Shown here piece after piece: positions 51,375 through 64,000 of a stretch of DNA of 64,000 nt (within the stretch, counting starts at the first letter, position 1; the number at the start of each line of letters is the position of its first letter). A program made the translations under genes and the position numbers. Origin of the DNA: Unio delphinus (lineage: Eukaryota > Mollusca > Bivalvia > Unionida > Unionidae); the NCBI GenBank assembly GCA_029339505.1, contig JAQISU010000118.1, positions 3,461,501 to 3,525,500 on the forward strand, in the 5' to 3' direction. The notes beneath the pieces are model-generated. The model ran no database searches and was not told the origin of the DNA. It saw nothing but the letters and a program-made list of their open reading frames with translations.

Positions 51375-52175
51375 ACACAGTGTCACAAAACAAACTCATG
51401 ATCACATTATGAACCCAGTATCACAAAACAAACCCAGTATCACACAACAAACCCAGTATCATAAACAAACCCAGTATCACAAAACAAACCCCGTATCCAA
51501 AGCAAACCCAGTATCACAAAAAAAACATGTATCCCAACTCAAACCCAGTATTATATAAAATCTAGTGTCACGGAATAAACCCAGTGTCACGAAACAAACC
51601 CAGTGTCACAAAACAAATCCAGTGTCACAAAACAAACCCAGTATCACAAAACAATCCACGTATCACAAAACAAACCCAGTATCACAAAACAATCCCCGTA
51701 TCACAAAATAAACCCAGTATCATAACAAACCCAGTATCACAAACTAAACCCCGTATGGCAAAATAAACCCACTGTCCCAAAACAAATCCCGTATCACAAA
51801 ACAAACTCGGTGTAACAAAACAAACCCATTATCACAAAACAATAACAGTGTCACAAAACAAACCCAGTATCACAAAACAAACCCAGTATCACAAAACAAA
51901 CCCCAGTATCACAAAACAAACCCCGTAACACAAAATAAACCCAGTGTCACAAAACAAACCCCATGTCACAAAACAAACCCAGTGTCACAAAACAAACCCA
52001 TTATCACAAAACAAACCCAGTATCACAAACCAATCCCCGTATCACAAAACAAACCCATTGTCGTAAAATAACCCTGTGTCACAAAACAAACCCAGTGTTA
52101 CAAAACAAACCCCGTATGACAAAATAAACCCAGTGTCCGAAAACAAACACAGTATCACAAAACAAACAAATGAGC
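51375..52175. repeat. About 19-bp minisatellite, some 40 copies
   Basis: Units of the type ACCCAGTATCACAAAACAA with many substitutions (GTGTCAC, CCCGTATC). Confidence 0.93.
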
Positions 52176-52309
52176 ATACCAATTTACGTAACGATTAAAA
52201 CGTAATTTACTGATTATTCTACGAAAACTGAATGACACTATTTTCGACGTCCTTAGCACATTGGATTTGCGTTGGTCCTTTATTACACAGGCACAATTGT
52301 CACAAACAT

Positions 52310-55300
52310 GCATATGTTATGCATGTAAGACATGTAAGATACACAAATGTAAAACATGCATATGTTATGCATATAAAACATGTAAGATACACAAATGTAA
52401 AACATGCATATGTCATACATATAACTCATGTAAGATACACAAATGTAAAACATTCATATGTTATGCATATAAGACATGTAAGATACACAAACGTAAAACA
52501 CGCATATGTTATGCATATAAGACATGTAAGATACACAAATGTAAAATATTTATATGTTATACATATAAGACATGTAAGATACACAAATGTAAAATATTCA
52601 TATGTTATACATATAAGACATGTAAGATACACAAATGTAAAACACGCATATGTTATGCATATAAGACATGTAAGATACACAAATGTAAAATATTCATATG
52701 TTATACATATAAGACATGTAAGATACACAAATGTAAAATATTCATATGTTATGCATATAAGACATGTAAGATACACAAATGTAAAACACGCATATGTTAT
52801 ACATATAAGACATGTAAGATACACAAATGTAAAATATTCATATGTTATACATATAAGACTTGTAAGATACACAAATGTAAAATATGCATATGTTATACAT
52901 ATAAGACATGTAAGATACACAAATGTAAAATATGCATATGTTATGCATATAAGACATGTAAGATACACAAATGTAAAATATTCATATGTTATACATATAA
53001 GACATGTAAGATACACAAATGTAAAATATTCATATGTTATACATATAAGACATGTAAGATACACAAATGTAAAATATGCATATGTTATGCATATAAGACA
53101 TGTAAGATACACAAATGTAAAATATTCATATGTTATACATATAAGACATGTAAGATACACAAATGTAAAATATTCATATGTTATACATATAAGACATGTA
53201 AGATACAGAAATGTAAAATATTCATATGTTATACATATAAGACATGTAAGATACACAAATGTTAAATATGCATATGTTATACATATAAGACATGTAAGAT
53301 ACACAAATGTAAAATATGCATATGCTATGCATATAAGACATGTAAGATACACAAATGTAAAATATTCATATGTTATACATATAAGACATGTAAGATACAC
53401 AAATGTAAAATATTCATATGTTATACATATAAGACATGTAAGATACACAAATGTAAAATATGCATATGTTATGCATATAAGACATGTAAGATACACAAAT
53501 GTAAAATATGCATATGTTATGCATATAAGACATGTAAGATACACAAATGTAAAATATTCATATGTTATACATATAAGACATGTAAGATACACAAATGTAA
53601 AATATGCATATGTTATACATATAAGACATGTAAGATACACAAATGTAAAATATGCATATGTTATACATATAAGACATGTAAGATACACAAATGTAAAATA
53701 TGCATATGTTATGCATATAAAACATGTAAGATACACAAATGTAAAATATTCATATGTTATACATATAAGACATGTAAGATACACAAATGTAAAATATTCA
53801 TATGTTATACATATAAGACATGTAAGATACACAAATGTAAAATATGCATATGTTATACATATAAGACATGTAAGATACACAAATGTAAAATATGCATATG
53901 TTATGCATATAAGACATGTAAGATACACAAATGTAAAATATTCATATGTTATATATATATGACATGTAAGATACATAAATGTAAAATATTCATATGTTAT
54001 ACATATAAGACATGTAAGATACACAAATGTAAAATATGCATATGTTATACATATAAGACATGTAAGATACTCAAATGTAAAATATGCATATGTTATGCAT
54101 ATAATACATGTAAGATACACAAATGTAAAATATGCATATGTTATGCATGTAAGACATGTAAGATACACAAATGTAAAATATTCATATGTTATACATATAA
54201 GACATGTAAGATACACAAATGTAAAATATTCATATGTTATACATATAAGACATGTAAGATACACAAATGTAAAATATTCATATGTTATGCATATAAGACA
54301 TGTAAGATACACAAATGTAAAATATTCATATGTTATACATATAAGACATGTAAGATACATAAATGTAAAACACGCATATGTTATGCATATAAGACATGTA
54401 AGATACACAAATGTAAAATATTCATATGTTATACATATAAGACCTGTAAGATAAACAAATGTAAAATATTCATATGTTATACATATAAGACATGTAAGAT
54501 ACACAAATGTAAAATATTCATATGTTATACATATAAGACATGTAAGATACACAAATGTAAAATATTCATATGTTATACATATAAGACATGTAAGATACAC
54601 AAATGTAAAATATTCATATGTTATGCATATAAGACATGTAAGATACACAAATGTAAAATATGCATATGTTATACATATAAGACATGTAAGATACACAAAT
54701 GTAAAATATTCATATGTTATACATATAAGACATGTAAGATACACAAATGTAAAATATTCATATGTTATACATATAAGACATGTAAGATACACAAATGTAA
54801 AACACGCATATGTTATGCATATAAGACATGTAAGATACACAAATGTAAAACACGCATATGTTATACATATAAGACATGTAAGATACAGAAATGTAAAATA
54901 TTCATATGTTATACATATAAGACATGTAAGATACACAAATGTAAAATATTCATATGTTATGCATATAAGACATGTAAGATACACAAATGTAAAACACGCA
55001 TATGTTATACATATAAGACATGTAAGATACACAAATGTAAAATATTCATATGTTATATATATAAGACATGTAAGATACACAAATGTAAAATATTCATATG
55101 TTATACATATAAGACATGTAAGATACAGAAATGTAAAATATTCATATGTTATACATATAAGACATGTAAGATACACAAATGTAAAATATGCATATGTTAT
55201 ACATATAAGACATGTAAGATACACAAATGTAAAATATGCATATGCTATGCATATAAGACATGTAAGATACACAAATGTAAAATATTCATATGTTATACAT

Positions 55301-57355
55301 ATAAGACATGTAAGATACACAAATGTAAAATATTCATATGTTATACATATAAGACATGTAAGATACACAAATGTAAAATATGCATATGTTATGCATATAA
55401 GACATGTAAGATACACAAATGTAAAATATGCATATGTTATGCATATAAGACATGTAAGATACACAAATGTAAAATATTCATATGTTATACATATAAGACA
55501 TGTAAGATACACAAATGTAAAATATGCATATGTTATACATATAAGACATGTAAGATACACAAATGTAAAATATGCAGATGTTATACATATAAGACATGTA
55601 AGATACACAAATGTAAAATATGCATATGTTATGCATATAAAACATGTAAGATACACAAATGTAAAATATTCATATGTTATACATATAAGACATGTAAGAT
55701 ACACAAATGTAAAATATTCATATGTTATACATATAAGACATGTAAGATACACAAATGTAAAATATGCATATGTTATACATATAAGACATGTAAGATACAC
55801 AAATGTAAAATATGCATATGTTATGCATATAAGACATGTAAGATACACAAATGTAAAATATTCATATGTTATACATATAAGACATGTAAGATACATAAAT
55901 GTAAAATATTCATATGTTATACATATAAGACATGTAAGATACACAAATGTAAAATATGCATATGTTATACATATAAGACATGTAAGATACACAAATGTAA
56001 AATATGCATATGTTATGCATATAATACATGTAAGATACACAAATGTAAAATATGCATATGTTATGCATGTAAGACATGTAAGATACACAAATGTAAAATA
56101 TTCATATGTTATACATATAAGACATGTAAGATACACAAATGTAAAATATTCATATGTTATACATATAAGACATGTAAGATACACAAATGTAAAATATTCA
56201 TATGTTATGCATATAAGACATGTAAGATACACAAATGTAAAATATTCATATGTTATACATATAAGACATGTAAGATACATAAATGTAAAACACGCATATG
56301 TTATGCATATAAGACATGTAAGATACACAAATGTAAAATATTCATATGTTATACATATAAGACCTGTAAGATAAACAAATGTAAAATATTCATATGTTAT
56401 ACATATAAGACATGTAAGATACACAAATGTAAAATATTCATATGTTATACATATAAGACATGTAAGATACACAAATGTAAAATATTCATATGTTATACAT
56501 ATAAGACATGTAAGATACACAAATGTAAAATATTCATATGTTATGCATATAAGACATGTAAGATACACAAATGTAAAATATGCATATGTTATACATATAA
56601 GACATGTAAGATACACAAATGTAAAATATTCATATGTTATACATATAAGACATGTAAGATACACAAATGTAAAATATTCATATGTTATACATATAAGACA
56701 TGTAAGATACACAAATGTAAAACACGCATATGTTATGCATATAAGACATGTAAGATAAACAAATGTAAAACACGCATATGTTATACATATAAGACATGTA
56801 AGATACAGAAATGTAAAATATTCATATGTTATACATATAAGACATGTAACATACACAAATGTAAAATATTCATATGTTATGCATATAAGACATGTAAGAT
56901 ACACAAATGTAAAACACGCATATGTTATACATATAAGACATGTAAGATACACAAATGTAAAACACGCATATGTTATGCATATAAGACATGTAAGATACAC
57001 AAATGTAAAACACGCATATGTTATACATATAAGACATGTAAGATACACAAATGTAAAACACGCATATGTTATGCATATAAGACATGTAAGATACACAAAT
57101 GTAAAACACGCATATGTTATACATATAAGACTTGTAAGATACACAAATGTAAAATATTCATATGTTATACATATAAGACATGTAAGATACACAAATGTAA
57201 AATATTCATATGTTATACATATAAGACATGTAAGATACACAAATGTAAAACACGCATATGTTATGCATATAAGACATGTAAGATACACAAATGTAAAATA
57301 TGCATATGTTATGCATATAAGACATGTAAGATACACAAATGTAAAACATGCACGA
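52310..57355. repeat. 48-bp satellite array, about 105 copies
   Basis: Unit contains GACATGTAAGATACACAAAT, GTAAAATATTCATATGTTAT and ACATATAA. Variants are ATATTC/ATATGC/ACACGC and TTATAC/TTATGC. A 1,920-bp block (exactly 40 units) is duplicated in tandem at about 53100-55020 and 55020-56940: for example, the unusual GACCTGTAAGATAAACAAAT occurs at both 54442 and 56362. Because 48 is divisible by three, several frames on both strands stay open for over 1,000 codons. These are not genes. Confidence 0.97.
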
Positions 57356-57375
57356 GATCCACACGTTATACACAT

Positions 57376-58210
57376 TAGATCCGCGTAAATATCAAACACA
57401 TGTAATGCAAAAGCGAATACAAAATAGATTTAATTCATCTTTGTTAGCTCAAATTTGTACATATCAGTCATATGAGTTTTCTTATGTAACCTTCACTACT
57501 AAAATCTGAAACATGCATGGTCATTTTATATGCAGAGAAATTTGTTCTAATAAGTTTTGCTCCAAAAGAAATTTAAAGACAGTGCTACTATTGTTCGTCC
57601 GTTACACTTTTGTTAGGTTTTGTGTTGACTTCAGATTTTTGGCACTGTGCTTTTAGGCCTCTCTGTAATAGTATCACAATATGACAACCTCTACCACTTA
57701 CATCAGCAGTGTCAACGAACAGTTACGTTTTCTCAGAAAATAATTCGATACCCGTACTGATGGCGCATTTATTGCTTTACGGTTAATATTTCATTACAAC
57801 GTAGTGAACAAAGATTTGTGTTATAACGCAGAGCCAAATATTCATGTAATTATAAATGGCATATTATTATTGCGACTATTTCATTTTCGTCTCCCTTTCA
57901 AGTAAAATGATATCAGAGATGTACGGTACTGTCACGCTCTCGGTATTGAATCAAAATCTTTTAAGGTGCATCCTAGGAAAGAGATTGAAATATGTGGTTG
58001 TGGAAGAATGGTGAACGGCATATCACGCGCATGCGTCATATTGCAAGGCTCCAGGCTCCTCTTATATTTATTTCCTTGTTTTCGTCTATAATATAAATAG
58101 CACACTTACACTTTACAGAGACTAAGAATACGATGATAATATATGGTAGAAATTCGATGATATGAAGGGAGTCTTTCTTTTCTAATGTCTTTAGTCATTA
58201 ACTTCATGAC
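57376..58210. other. Intergenic, no recognisable gene
   Basis: Unique AT-rich sequence between the 48-bp array and the SINE. No supported gene. Confidence 0.45.
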
Positions 58211-58221
58211 ATCATTTAAGA

Positions 58222-58538
58222 ACCACTCAGGTGGTCTAGTGGTTAGAGAGTCCGCAGCGAAAGCGGTAGGTCGTGGGTTAGATCCCCGGCCGAGTCATAC
58301 CAATGACTTACAAATATGGTACTAACAGCTGCCTCGCTTGACGCTCAGCATTAAAAGGTTAGTGTTAGGACTGGTCGGCCTGGTGTCAGGATAATGTGAG
58401 TGGGTGGGACATCAAGCTACATGTCTGCGGCATGATGCCCCAGTGCAAAACATCATTATTAACTGCCTCACTGCAGACATCGTAGCGATATGACTGAAAC
58501 ATTGTTAAAGCAACGTTAAAAATCCTAATCAAACAAAA
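58222..58538 (+). mobile_element. tRNA-derived SINE, full length
   Basis: 317 bp with an 11-bp target duplication, ATCATTTAAGA (58211-58221 and 58539-58549). The tRNA-like head has an A box (GGTCTAGTGGTTAGAG) and a B box (GGGTTAGATCCCC). A conserved body (GGTACTAACAGCTGCCTCGC, ATGATGCCCCAGTGC) and a 3' tail (GTTAAAAATCCTAATCAAAC) follow. It is the best-preserved of three copies here. The general type (tRNA head, conserved core, short tail) is common in molluscs. Confidence 0.9.
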
Positions 58539-59982
58539 ATCATTTAAGAGGTCTACCATTACACACCAGAACACGGTGCAATCGATTGATGGATATCATT
58601 CCCTTTCAGTTCCAAAGAAGTAATTTTTACTGGACCACAAGTAATTTACTGCTGCCTAAATTTGTATTTTCCACGGTGAATAGCAGACTGTCAAGCATGC
58701 AAAGCAGGATACGATCTCTTCCAGCAAAAATAAATAGAAATATAAAAATGCAAAACTTTGCGAAGAAAAATTATTGGTACACATAAAGGCTAAACTTTTA
58801 TCCCTTAGAAAGCAAGTGACGTAGTCTGATAGTTTTTCCATCCTATACTCGTAGTTGTCCAATCTTAGCCTTTTATTTCATGTCATATCCTTGGTACCAT
58901 TTATAACGTTTTGAATACAATACATTTGACTACAACTGCAAATTATCAGACGACGCTGTATATTATTTCTGCATTATAATCTGAGCGAAGGAATTAAGAA
59001 TATGTTCGACAGGATATTTTCAGTGCGCGATAGTTCTAGGATCCTGCATTGTTTTTAGAAAAGCGTTAAATGTATATTTTGTTCGATTATGCTACGAGCA
59101 CCTTTCTCCGAAAACATGCAACTAACTCTTGGGGATTTTTGTTAGGATCGGAACTAAATAATGTGCGATAATGAATAATTAGTATGTTTTCTTTGCTGAA
59201 CCTTTTCACTATAAAATTTTATTCTTAAACATAAAACTTGTGGCGTATTCCATGTGTTCGAGTTTTATTGAACTGCCTTTTTTACAGACATTTCCAAAAT
59301 GGCAGTTTAAATAATAGTACAATTACAAAAGTAACCAACTGCCAGACGAATTTAACGATTTAATTTCAGATACAAAAATGTAATACTAAATAAATATAAA
59401 TAAAATGCACACATTAAAACCTGTTGTGGAAAATGAGACATTAGACATTGTGTACCTATGATATTCCTCTTAAAGAAAAATACAATGCAAACGTTAAGAA
59501 AAGAAATTAAGGTCAAACAGTTTCTGTCATATTCAAGAATACTGTAATTGGCATATGTTAGAGACTACATATTTTCTAAACAACAATAATATATGCTCAA
59601 AAACAAAATACGAACCAAAATAGTATTTACATTACAATTGCCACGTTTAATGACTGGATTTTGAATTACAAAGAAAACGTAACTATATAAACAGCACCCA
59701 ATGAATGAATTTAAAATACAAAGTTACATGAAAGTCGCTGAAGCATGAAGTATTAGTTACATTGACCTCTTTTTGCAAAAGGACAGAGAATTTATCAAGC
59801 TACACACACGTTCTAAATTTGATGATTCTTGTCATGATATTACATGTATGCAAATATTATTCGTGCGGTTTGAAAAAAATGTTAAAGCATATTTTATGAA
59901 TTTTGTAGGTTTTACCTTTATCTGATGGCTTACGTCACGCTATTGTGTAAACCATTTTATGTCTTAAATACATGTACTAGAG

Positions 59983-60236
59983 TGGTCCAAGTGGCTGAAT
60001 GGTCAAAACGGTCGACGCCACGGTTCACTGCAATCTCACCTCTGTCTGCGTGGATTTGAATCTCTTAATCAGCCAATGTGGGTATGTGAGAAAGCTTGCT
60101 GGTAGCTTCTCGTGGGTCGGTGGTTCTTTCAGGTTTCTTTTTTCAGGTTCTTTCTCCACTAGTAATACTGTACGCCATGTATAGCCTTTATTGTGCTGAA
60201 AAATGGCGATAAACCGCTTAACAGCAATAACAACAT
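59983..60236 (+). mobile_element. Second tRNA-derived SINE family
   Basis: Head TGGTCCAAGTGGCTGAATGG matches a Leu/Ser-type tRNA A box, and TGGATTTGAATCTC matches a B box. The tail reads GTGCTGAAAAATGGCGATAA ending in short CAATAA/CAACA repeats. The body is unlike the first SINE. Promoter boxes are recognisable but it does not fold as a functional tRNA. Confidence 0.7.
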
Positions 60237-60743
60237 GTACTCAAGTTTAGTTTTTGGTGTACAGTGATACTCGAGGGTGATTAATGTTTAATGTGTCTTA
60301 TTCAAAAATAGTGAGTTCGATTCACCGTATGCCGCACGTGTGAAGTGCTTCATTTCACAGACTAGGCATATATACCTCACCGTTGGCAATATTCTTTATA
60401 TTACGAATAGTCTTGTCAGTGATGCGTATCTTCAGCTGTAGAGCTTATGTAGAACTGTGTAGAGCCGTCCAGAGTGTATGCGGTGTCCAGAGTGACCCGA
60501 GCGTTGGAAGTTATCGGAGTGATAGAGGTCGACGTGATGCAAGCTGTAAAGCCTCCACAGGAATTATCTGTAACAGCTGTGAAGTTGAACTGTAACAGCC
60601 GTGGAGCTGAAATAAAGTGTGGTGATAATTTTGGGGTTCGTAAACCCCATTGTATCTTTCAGGACTGTAATGCTAAGTTGTATATCTATCCCTTTTAGTT
60701 TGTACAATTCATTTTCTTGCACGAGTAAATTATGCATTGTTTG

Positions 60744-60747
<4 letters not shown>

Positions 60748-60800
<53 letters not shown>

Positions 60801-60935
60801 TACATACATACATACATACATACATACATACATACATACATACATACATACATACATACATACATACATACATACATAATTACACACACAGATACATGCA
60901 CACGCACACACACACATACATATATACATACACAC
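60748..60935. repeat. CA and CATA microsatellite
   Basis: (CA)n about 60748-60796, (CATA)n to about 60880, then imperfect CA to 60935. It directly precedes the LINE. Confidence 0.96.
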
Positions 60936-60942
60936 ACATGGT

Positions 60943-63900
60943 CCAAGGTTGAGATTGCCGGGGTGGGAGTGGGAGACGGAGTCCCTAAGGCGGTCTGACG
61001 TTGACTTCAACGTCATTCCGGCAACTCCTGCGACGCCGCTGGTGCCAAGCTGTAGCGACATTTGTCGTTCCCTTGGGTCCACCAGCTGCGTGGAGATGGG
61101 GGATCTGCTGAATGGGCAACAGGTGATTCTCCGTTCTAGACTGCCCAGGCTTTGTAGCTCCACTGGAGAGGACACTCCAGCGTCGTCTTAAGGCGTCGGC
61201 ACAACACGGGAAGCAGCAGTCTACCGGTTATAAGCCATAGCTCGATTGACGTAGAACTTGGCGCCAGGGGCTGCTTTCGACGGTGGGAGAGATCGCCATG
61301 TCTCATTGGAAGCTACCGCCCGCCTCAAGCTGGGCAGCCCTCAGTCAATAAGGTGCTTCCCGCCATGGCCTGCCTGCTTCACTGGGTGCGTGGAGCTTAG
61401 GGAACCATCTCGACAAGCAGGCCAAAAAACTCTGCACCAAGTAAGATACAAAGAGGAAACAAGAAGACTCCAGCTCTTCGTTTCGCAAGCTGGAACATCA
61501 GAACCTTGTGCCCTGGACTCACCACTGATCTGCAGAAGATCAACGACACACGGAAGACTTCCGTCATTGACAGAGAACTCTCCCGACTGAATGTCGACAT
61601 TGCCTGTCTTCAAGAGACCCGACTGGCCGACAGCGGCACCATCAGGGAAGCCAACTACACCTTCTGCTGGCAAGGAAAACCATCAGACGAACCCAGGCAG
61701 CATGGTGTCGGCTTCGCTGTAAAGAACACCCTCGTCGCCATCATTGAGCCGCCATCATCAGGCACTGAGAGGATCCTTGCCCTCCGGCTATCAACATCCT
61801 CAGGCCCAGCCAACATCTTCAGCGTGTATGCCCCAACCCTCTACTCAAACCCAGAAGAAACAGACCAGTTCTACGAGGCTCTGGATCAACAAATAACAAA
61901 TATCCCCAGTACCGAGAGCCTCTACCTACTAGGAGAGCGCGAGTGGGAGCTAACTACGAGGCATGGCCCACCTGTCTCGGCCCGCACGGAAGAGGCAAAA
62001 TCAACGAGAATGGCCAGCGACTGCTGAAGATGTGCTGCACTCACAGCTTATGTGTGACCAACACCTTCTTCAAATGCAAGGAGATCCACCAGGTATCATG
62101 GAGACACCCACGTTCCCGCCACTGGCACCAGCTAGATCTAGTCATCACCAGGCGCGCGGAACTATCCAGCGTCCTTCTTACCTGCAACTATTGCAGTGCC
62201 GACTGCGACACGGACCACTCCCTTGTGGCCAGCAAGGTGCGAATAATACCCAAGAAACTGCACCACGCCAAGAAGAATGGTCACCCACGCATCAACACCT
62301 GCTGTGAAAGCAATCCAGAGAAGACACAGCAGTTCATCTGCAAACTTCACGAGGCTCTCACCAAAGAGACACCTGATGACACCATCGACTCCAAGTGGCC
62401 CCACCTCCGAGACGCTGTGTACAACTTAGCCATTACTGCCTACGGGAAGAAAGAGCACAAAAACACAGACTGGTATGAGGCCAGCTGGGAGGAGATGGAA
62501 CCCGTGACTGAGGCGAAGAGGAAAGCCCTCCTGGCTTACAATGCTGCGCCTAGCCCTGGTACATTACAGGCCCTCAGGACTGCCAGGAAAAATGCCCAGC
62601 AGACCGCCCGTCACTGCGCTAACACGGCTGAACGTCTGCACCAGTATACAAATAGCTGCCGAAACCGGGTATGCAAGGGGCATATACGAGGGTATCAAGA
62701 AGGCAACAGGCCCACCCACCTCCAAGATCGCCCCACTCAAGTCCAAGACTGGCGAAGTCATCAAAGACCAGGGCAAACAGCTGCAGCGCTGGGTTGAGCA
62801 CTATCTTGAGCTGTATGCAACTCAAAACGTCGTCACGGACACCGCCCTAGACGCCATCCCAGACCTGCCAGTCTTGGAGGAACTAGACACACCCCCCTGG
62901 AAGAGCTTAGCAAAGCCATCAACCGCCTCGCTTGTTGGAAGGCCCCTGGGAGTGACGGCATTCCGCCTGAAGTCCTAAAGATAGGGAAACCAGCACTAAT
63001 CCAGCCTCTACAATGAACTCCTCTGCCTCTGCTGGGGACAAGGAAACATTCCCCAGGACATTCGAGATGCAAACATTGTCACTCTATACAAGAAGCAAAG
63101 GAGACTGCAGTGACTGCAACAACTACCGGGGCATCTCTCTTCTCAGTATTGTTGGAAAGGCGTTCGCCCGTGTCGTCCTGGCGTGCTTTCAGACCCTAGC
63201 ATCTCGAGTCTACCCTGAGTCACAGTGTGGCTTCTGAGCAGGCAGGTCAACTGTAGACATGATCTTCTCACTACGACAGTTGCAGGAGAAGTGTCGTGAG
63301 CAGCAGATGCCCCTCTACATTGCCTTCATAGACCTGACCAAGGCATTTGACCTGGTCAGCCGGAGCGGACTCTTCAGGATCCTTAAGAAGATAGGCTGCC
63401 CCCCACGACTGCTCGCTATCATAACATCGTTCCATGAGAATATGCACAGCACAGTGTGCTTCAACGGCGCAACATCAGAGGCCTTCCCAGTCAGCAGCGG
63501 AGTGAAGCAAGGCTGTGTCCTTGCGCTAACTCTCTTTGCCATCTTCTTTTCCATTCTCCTCCAGTACGCCTTCAAGGACTGCAGCGAGGGTGTGGATATA
63601 CACACCAGGACTGACGGAAAGCTTTTTAACATCGCCCGTCTCCGTGCAAAGACTAAAGTTACAAAGGTTCTCATCCGTGAATTGCTCTTCGCCGACGATG
63701 CAGCCTTGACATCACACACGGAAGATGGACTTCAGCAGCTAGTATGCCGCCTCTCCCACGCCTGCAAGGAGTTCGGACTGACAATCAGTCTGAAGAAGAC
63801 GAATGTAATGGTGCAGGACGCAGACTCCTCTCCCACCATCGCCATTGATGGGTACAACCTGGAAGTTGTTGAGGACTACACATACCTTAGGTCCACCATC

Positions 63901-64000
63901 TCCAACTCGCTCTCCGTTGATACTGATGTAAATGGCCGGATTGCCAAGGCATCAGCAGTTATGGCGAGACTGAACCAGAGGGTCTGGGACAATCACAACC
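60943..64000 (+). pseudogene. Decayed LINE (APE-type non-LTR retrotransposon)
   Basis: A GC-richer segment unlike its surroundings. After a presumed 5' region (60943-61460), an apurinic endonuclease domain is visible: FASWNIRTLC near 61480, LQETRL, then HWHQLDLVITR near 62130. The reverse transcriptase region follows: NNYRGISLL, IDLTKAFDLVS, SSGVKQGCVL, and FADDAAL in place of YADD. It is broken. The frame shifts near 61930 (a small deletion around the GDFN motif), 62650, 62890 and 63010, and a TGA stop interrupts at 63236-63238. It continues past the right edge. I cannot assign the clade. Confidence 0.88.

Noticed and set aside
52232..57399. Very long open frames (over 1,000 codons) on both strands
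   Set aside because: They arise because the 48-bp satellite unit is divisible by three and lacks stops in several frames. Composition is purely repetitive, with no start context or splice signal.
58222..58300. tRNA gene at the SINE head
   Set aside because: A and B boxes are present but the arms do not pair as a tRNA. The sequence continues into a SINE body with target duplications.
63230..63245. TGA in the LINE reverse transcriptase as a recoded codon
   Set aside because: The same copy has several frameshifts, so ordinary decay explains it.

Overview
The window looks like nuclear DNA of a mollusc, most likely a bivalve. The evidence is AT-rich sequence packed with minisatellites and microsatellites, tRNA-derived SINEs, a decayed LINE, intron-containing caspase genes and an inserted virus-like transposon. 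The species cannot be named from sequence alone.

Layout. 1-4841 holds part of a minus-strand caspase gene (caspase A): a repeat-rich prodomain plus p20 exon and a linker exon. Its p10 exon would lie off the left edge. 4951-11981 is microsatellite DNA, a 58-bp satellite of about 74 copies (6497-10790) and a short 34-bp minisatellite. 11982-33103 is a complete 21.1-kb Polinton/Maverick (adintovirus-type) element. It sits in the 34-bp minisatellite, bounded by a 6-bp target duplication (TACATA) and terminal inverted repeats of 340 and 445 bp. 33110-39440 is gene-poor. 39441-45563 holds caspase B, with all three exons present on the minus strand, and its introns contain minisatellites, a SINE and a SPIN-like hAT MITE. 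46585-57355 is almost continuous tandem repeat, ending in a 5-kb array of a 48-bp unit with a 1,920-bp higher-order duplication. 58222-64000 has two SINE families, CA/CATA microsatellites and a broken LINE that runs off the right edge.

The Polinton has no visible break in any core gene. On the minus strand, from right to left, it carries protein-primed DNA polymerase B, a BIR-domain (IAP-like) protein, four small proteins, a packaging ATPase, four related basic virion-core-like proteins, a proline-rich protein, a chromodomain integrase, a two-span membrane protein, minor capsid protein, a pX-like basic protein, major capsid protein, a Cys/His protein and an adenovirus-type protease. A two-zinc-knuckle gene is divergent from polB. 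Together these encode replication, integration, capsid assembly, genome packaging, proteolytic maturation and probably suppression of host cell death.

The strongest unexpected signal is in the arms of the element. All five end-proximal accessory genes finish in a canonical animal replication-dependent histone mRNA 3' stem-loop, followed by a purine-rich CGAAAAGA-like downstream element. For the two outermost genes this signal is part of the terminal inverted repeat. Three of these genes also share an upstream promoter element. The core genes instead have closely spaced TATAAAA boxes, several overlapping the preceding stop codon, and ordinary AATAAA signals. This suggests two transcription programmes, one of them tied to histone pre-mRNA processing and hence S phase.
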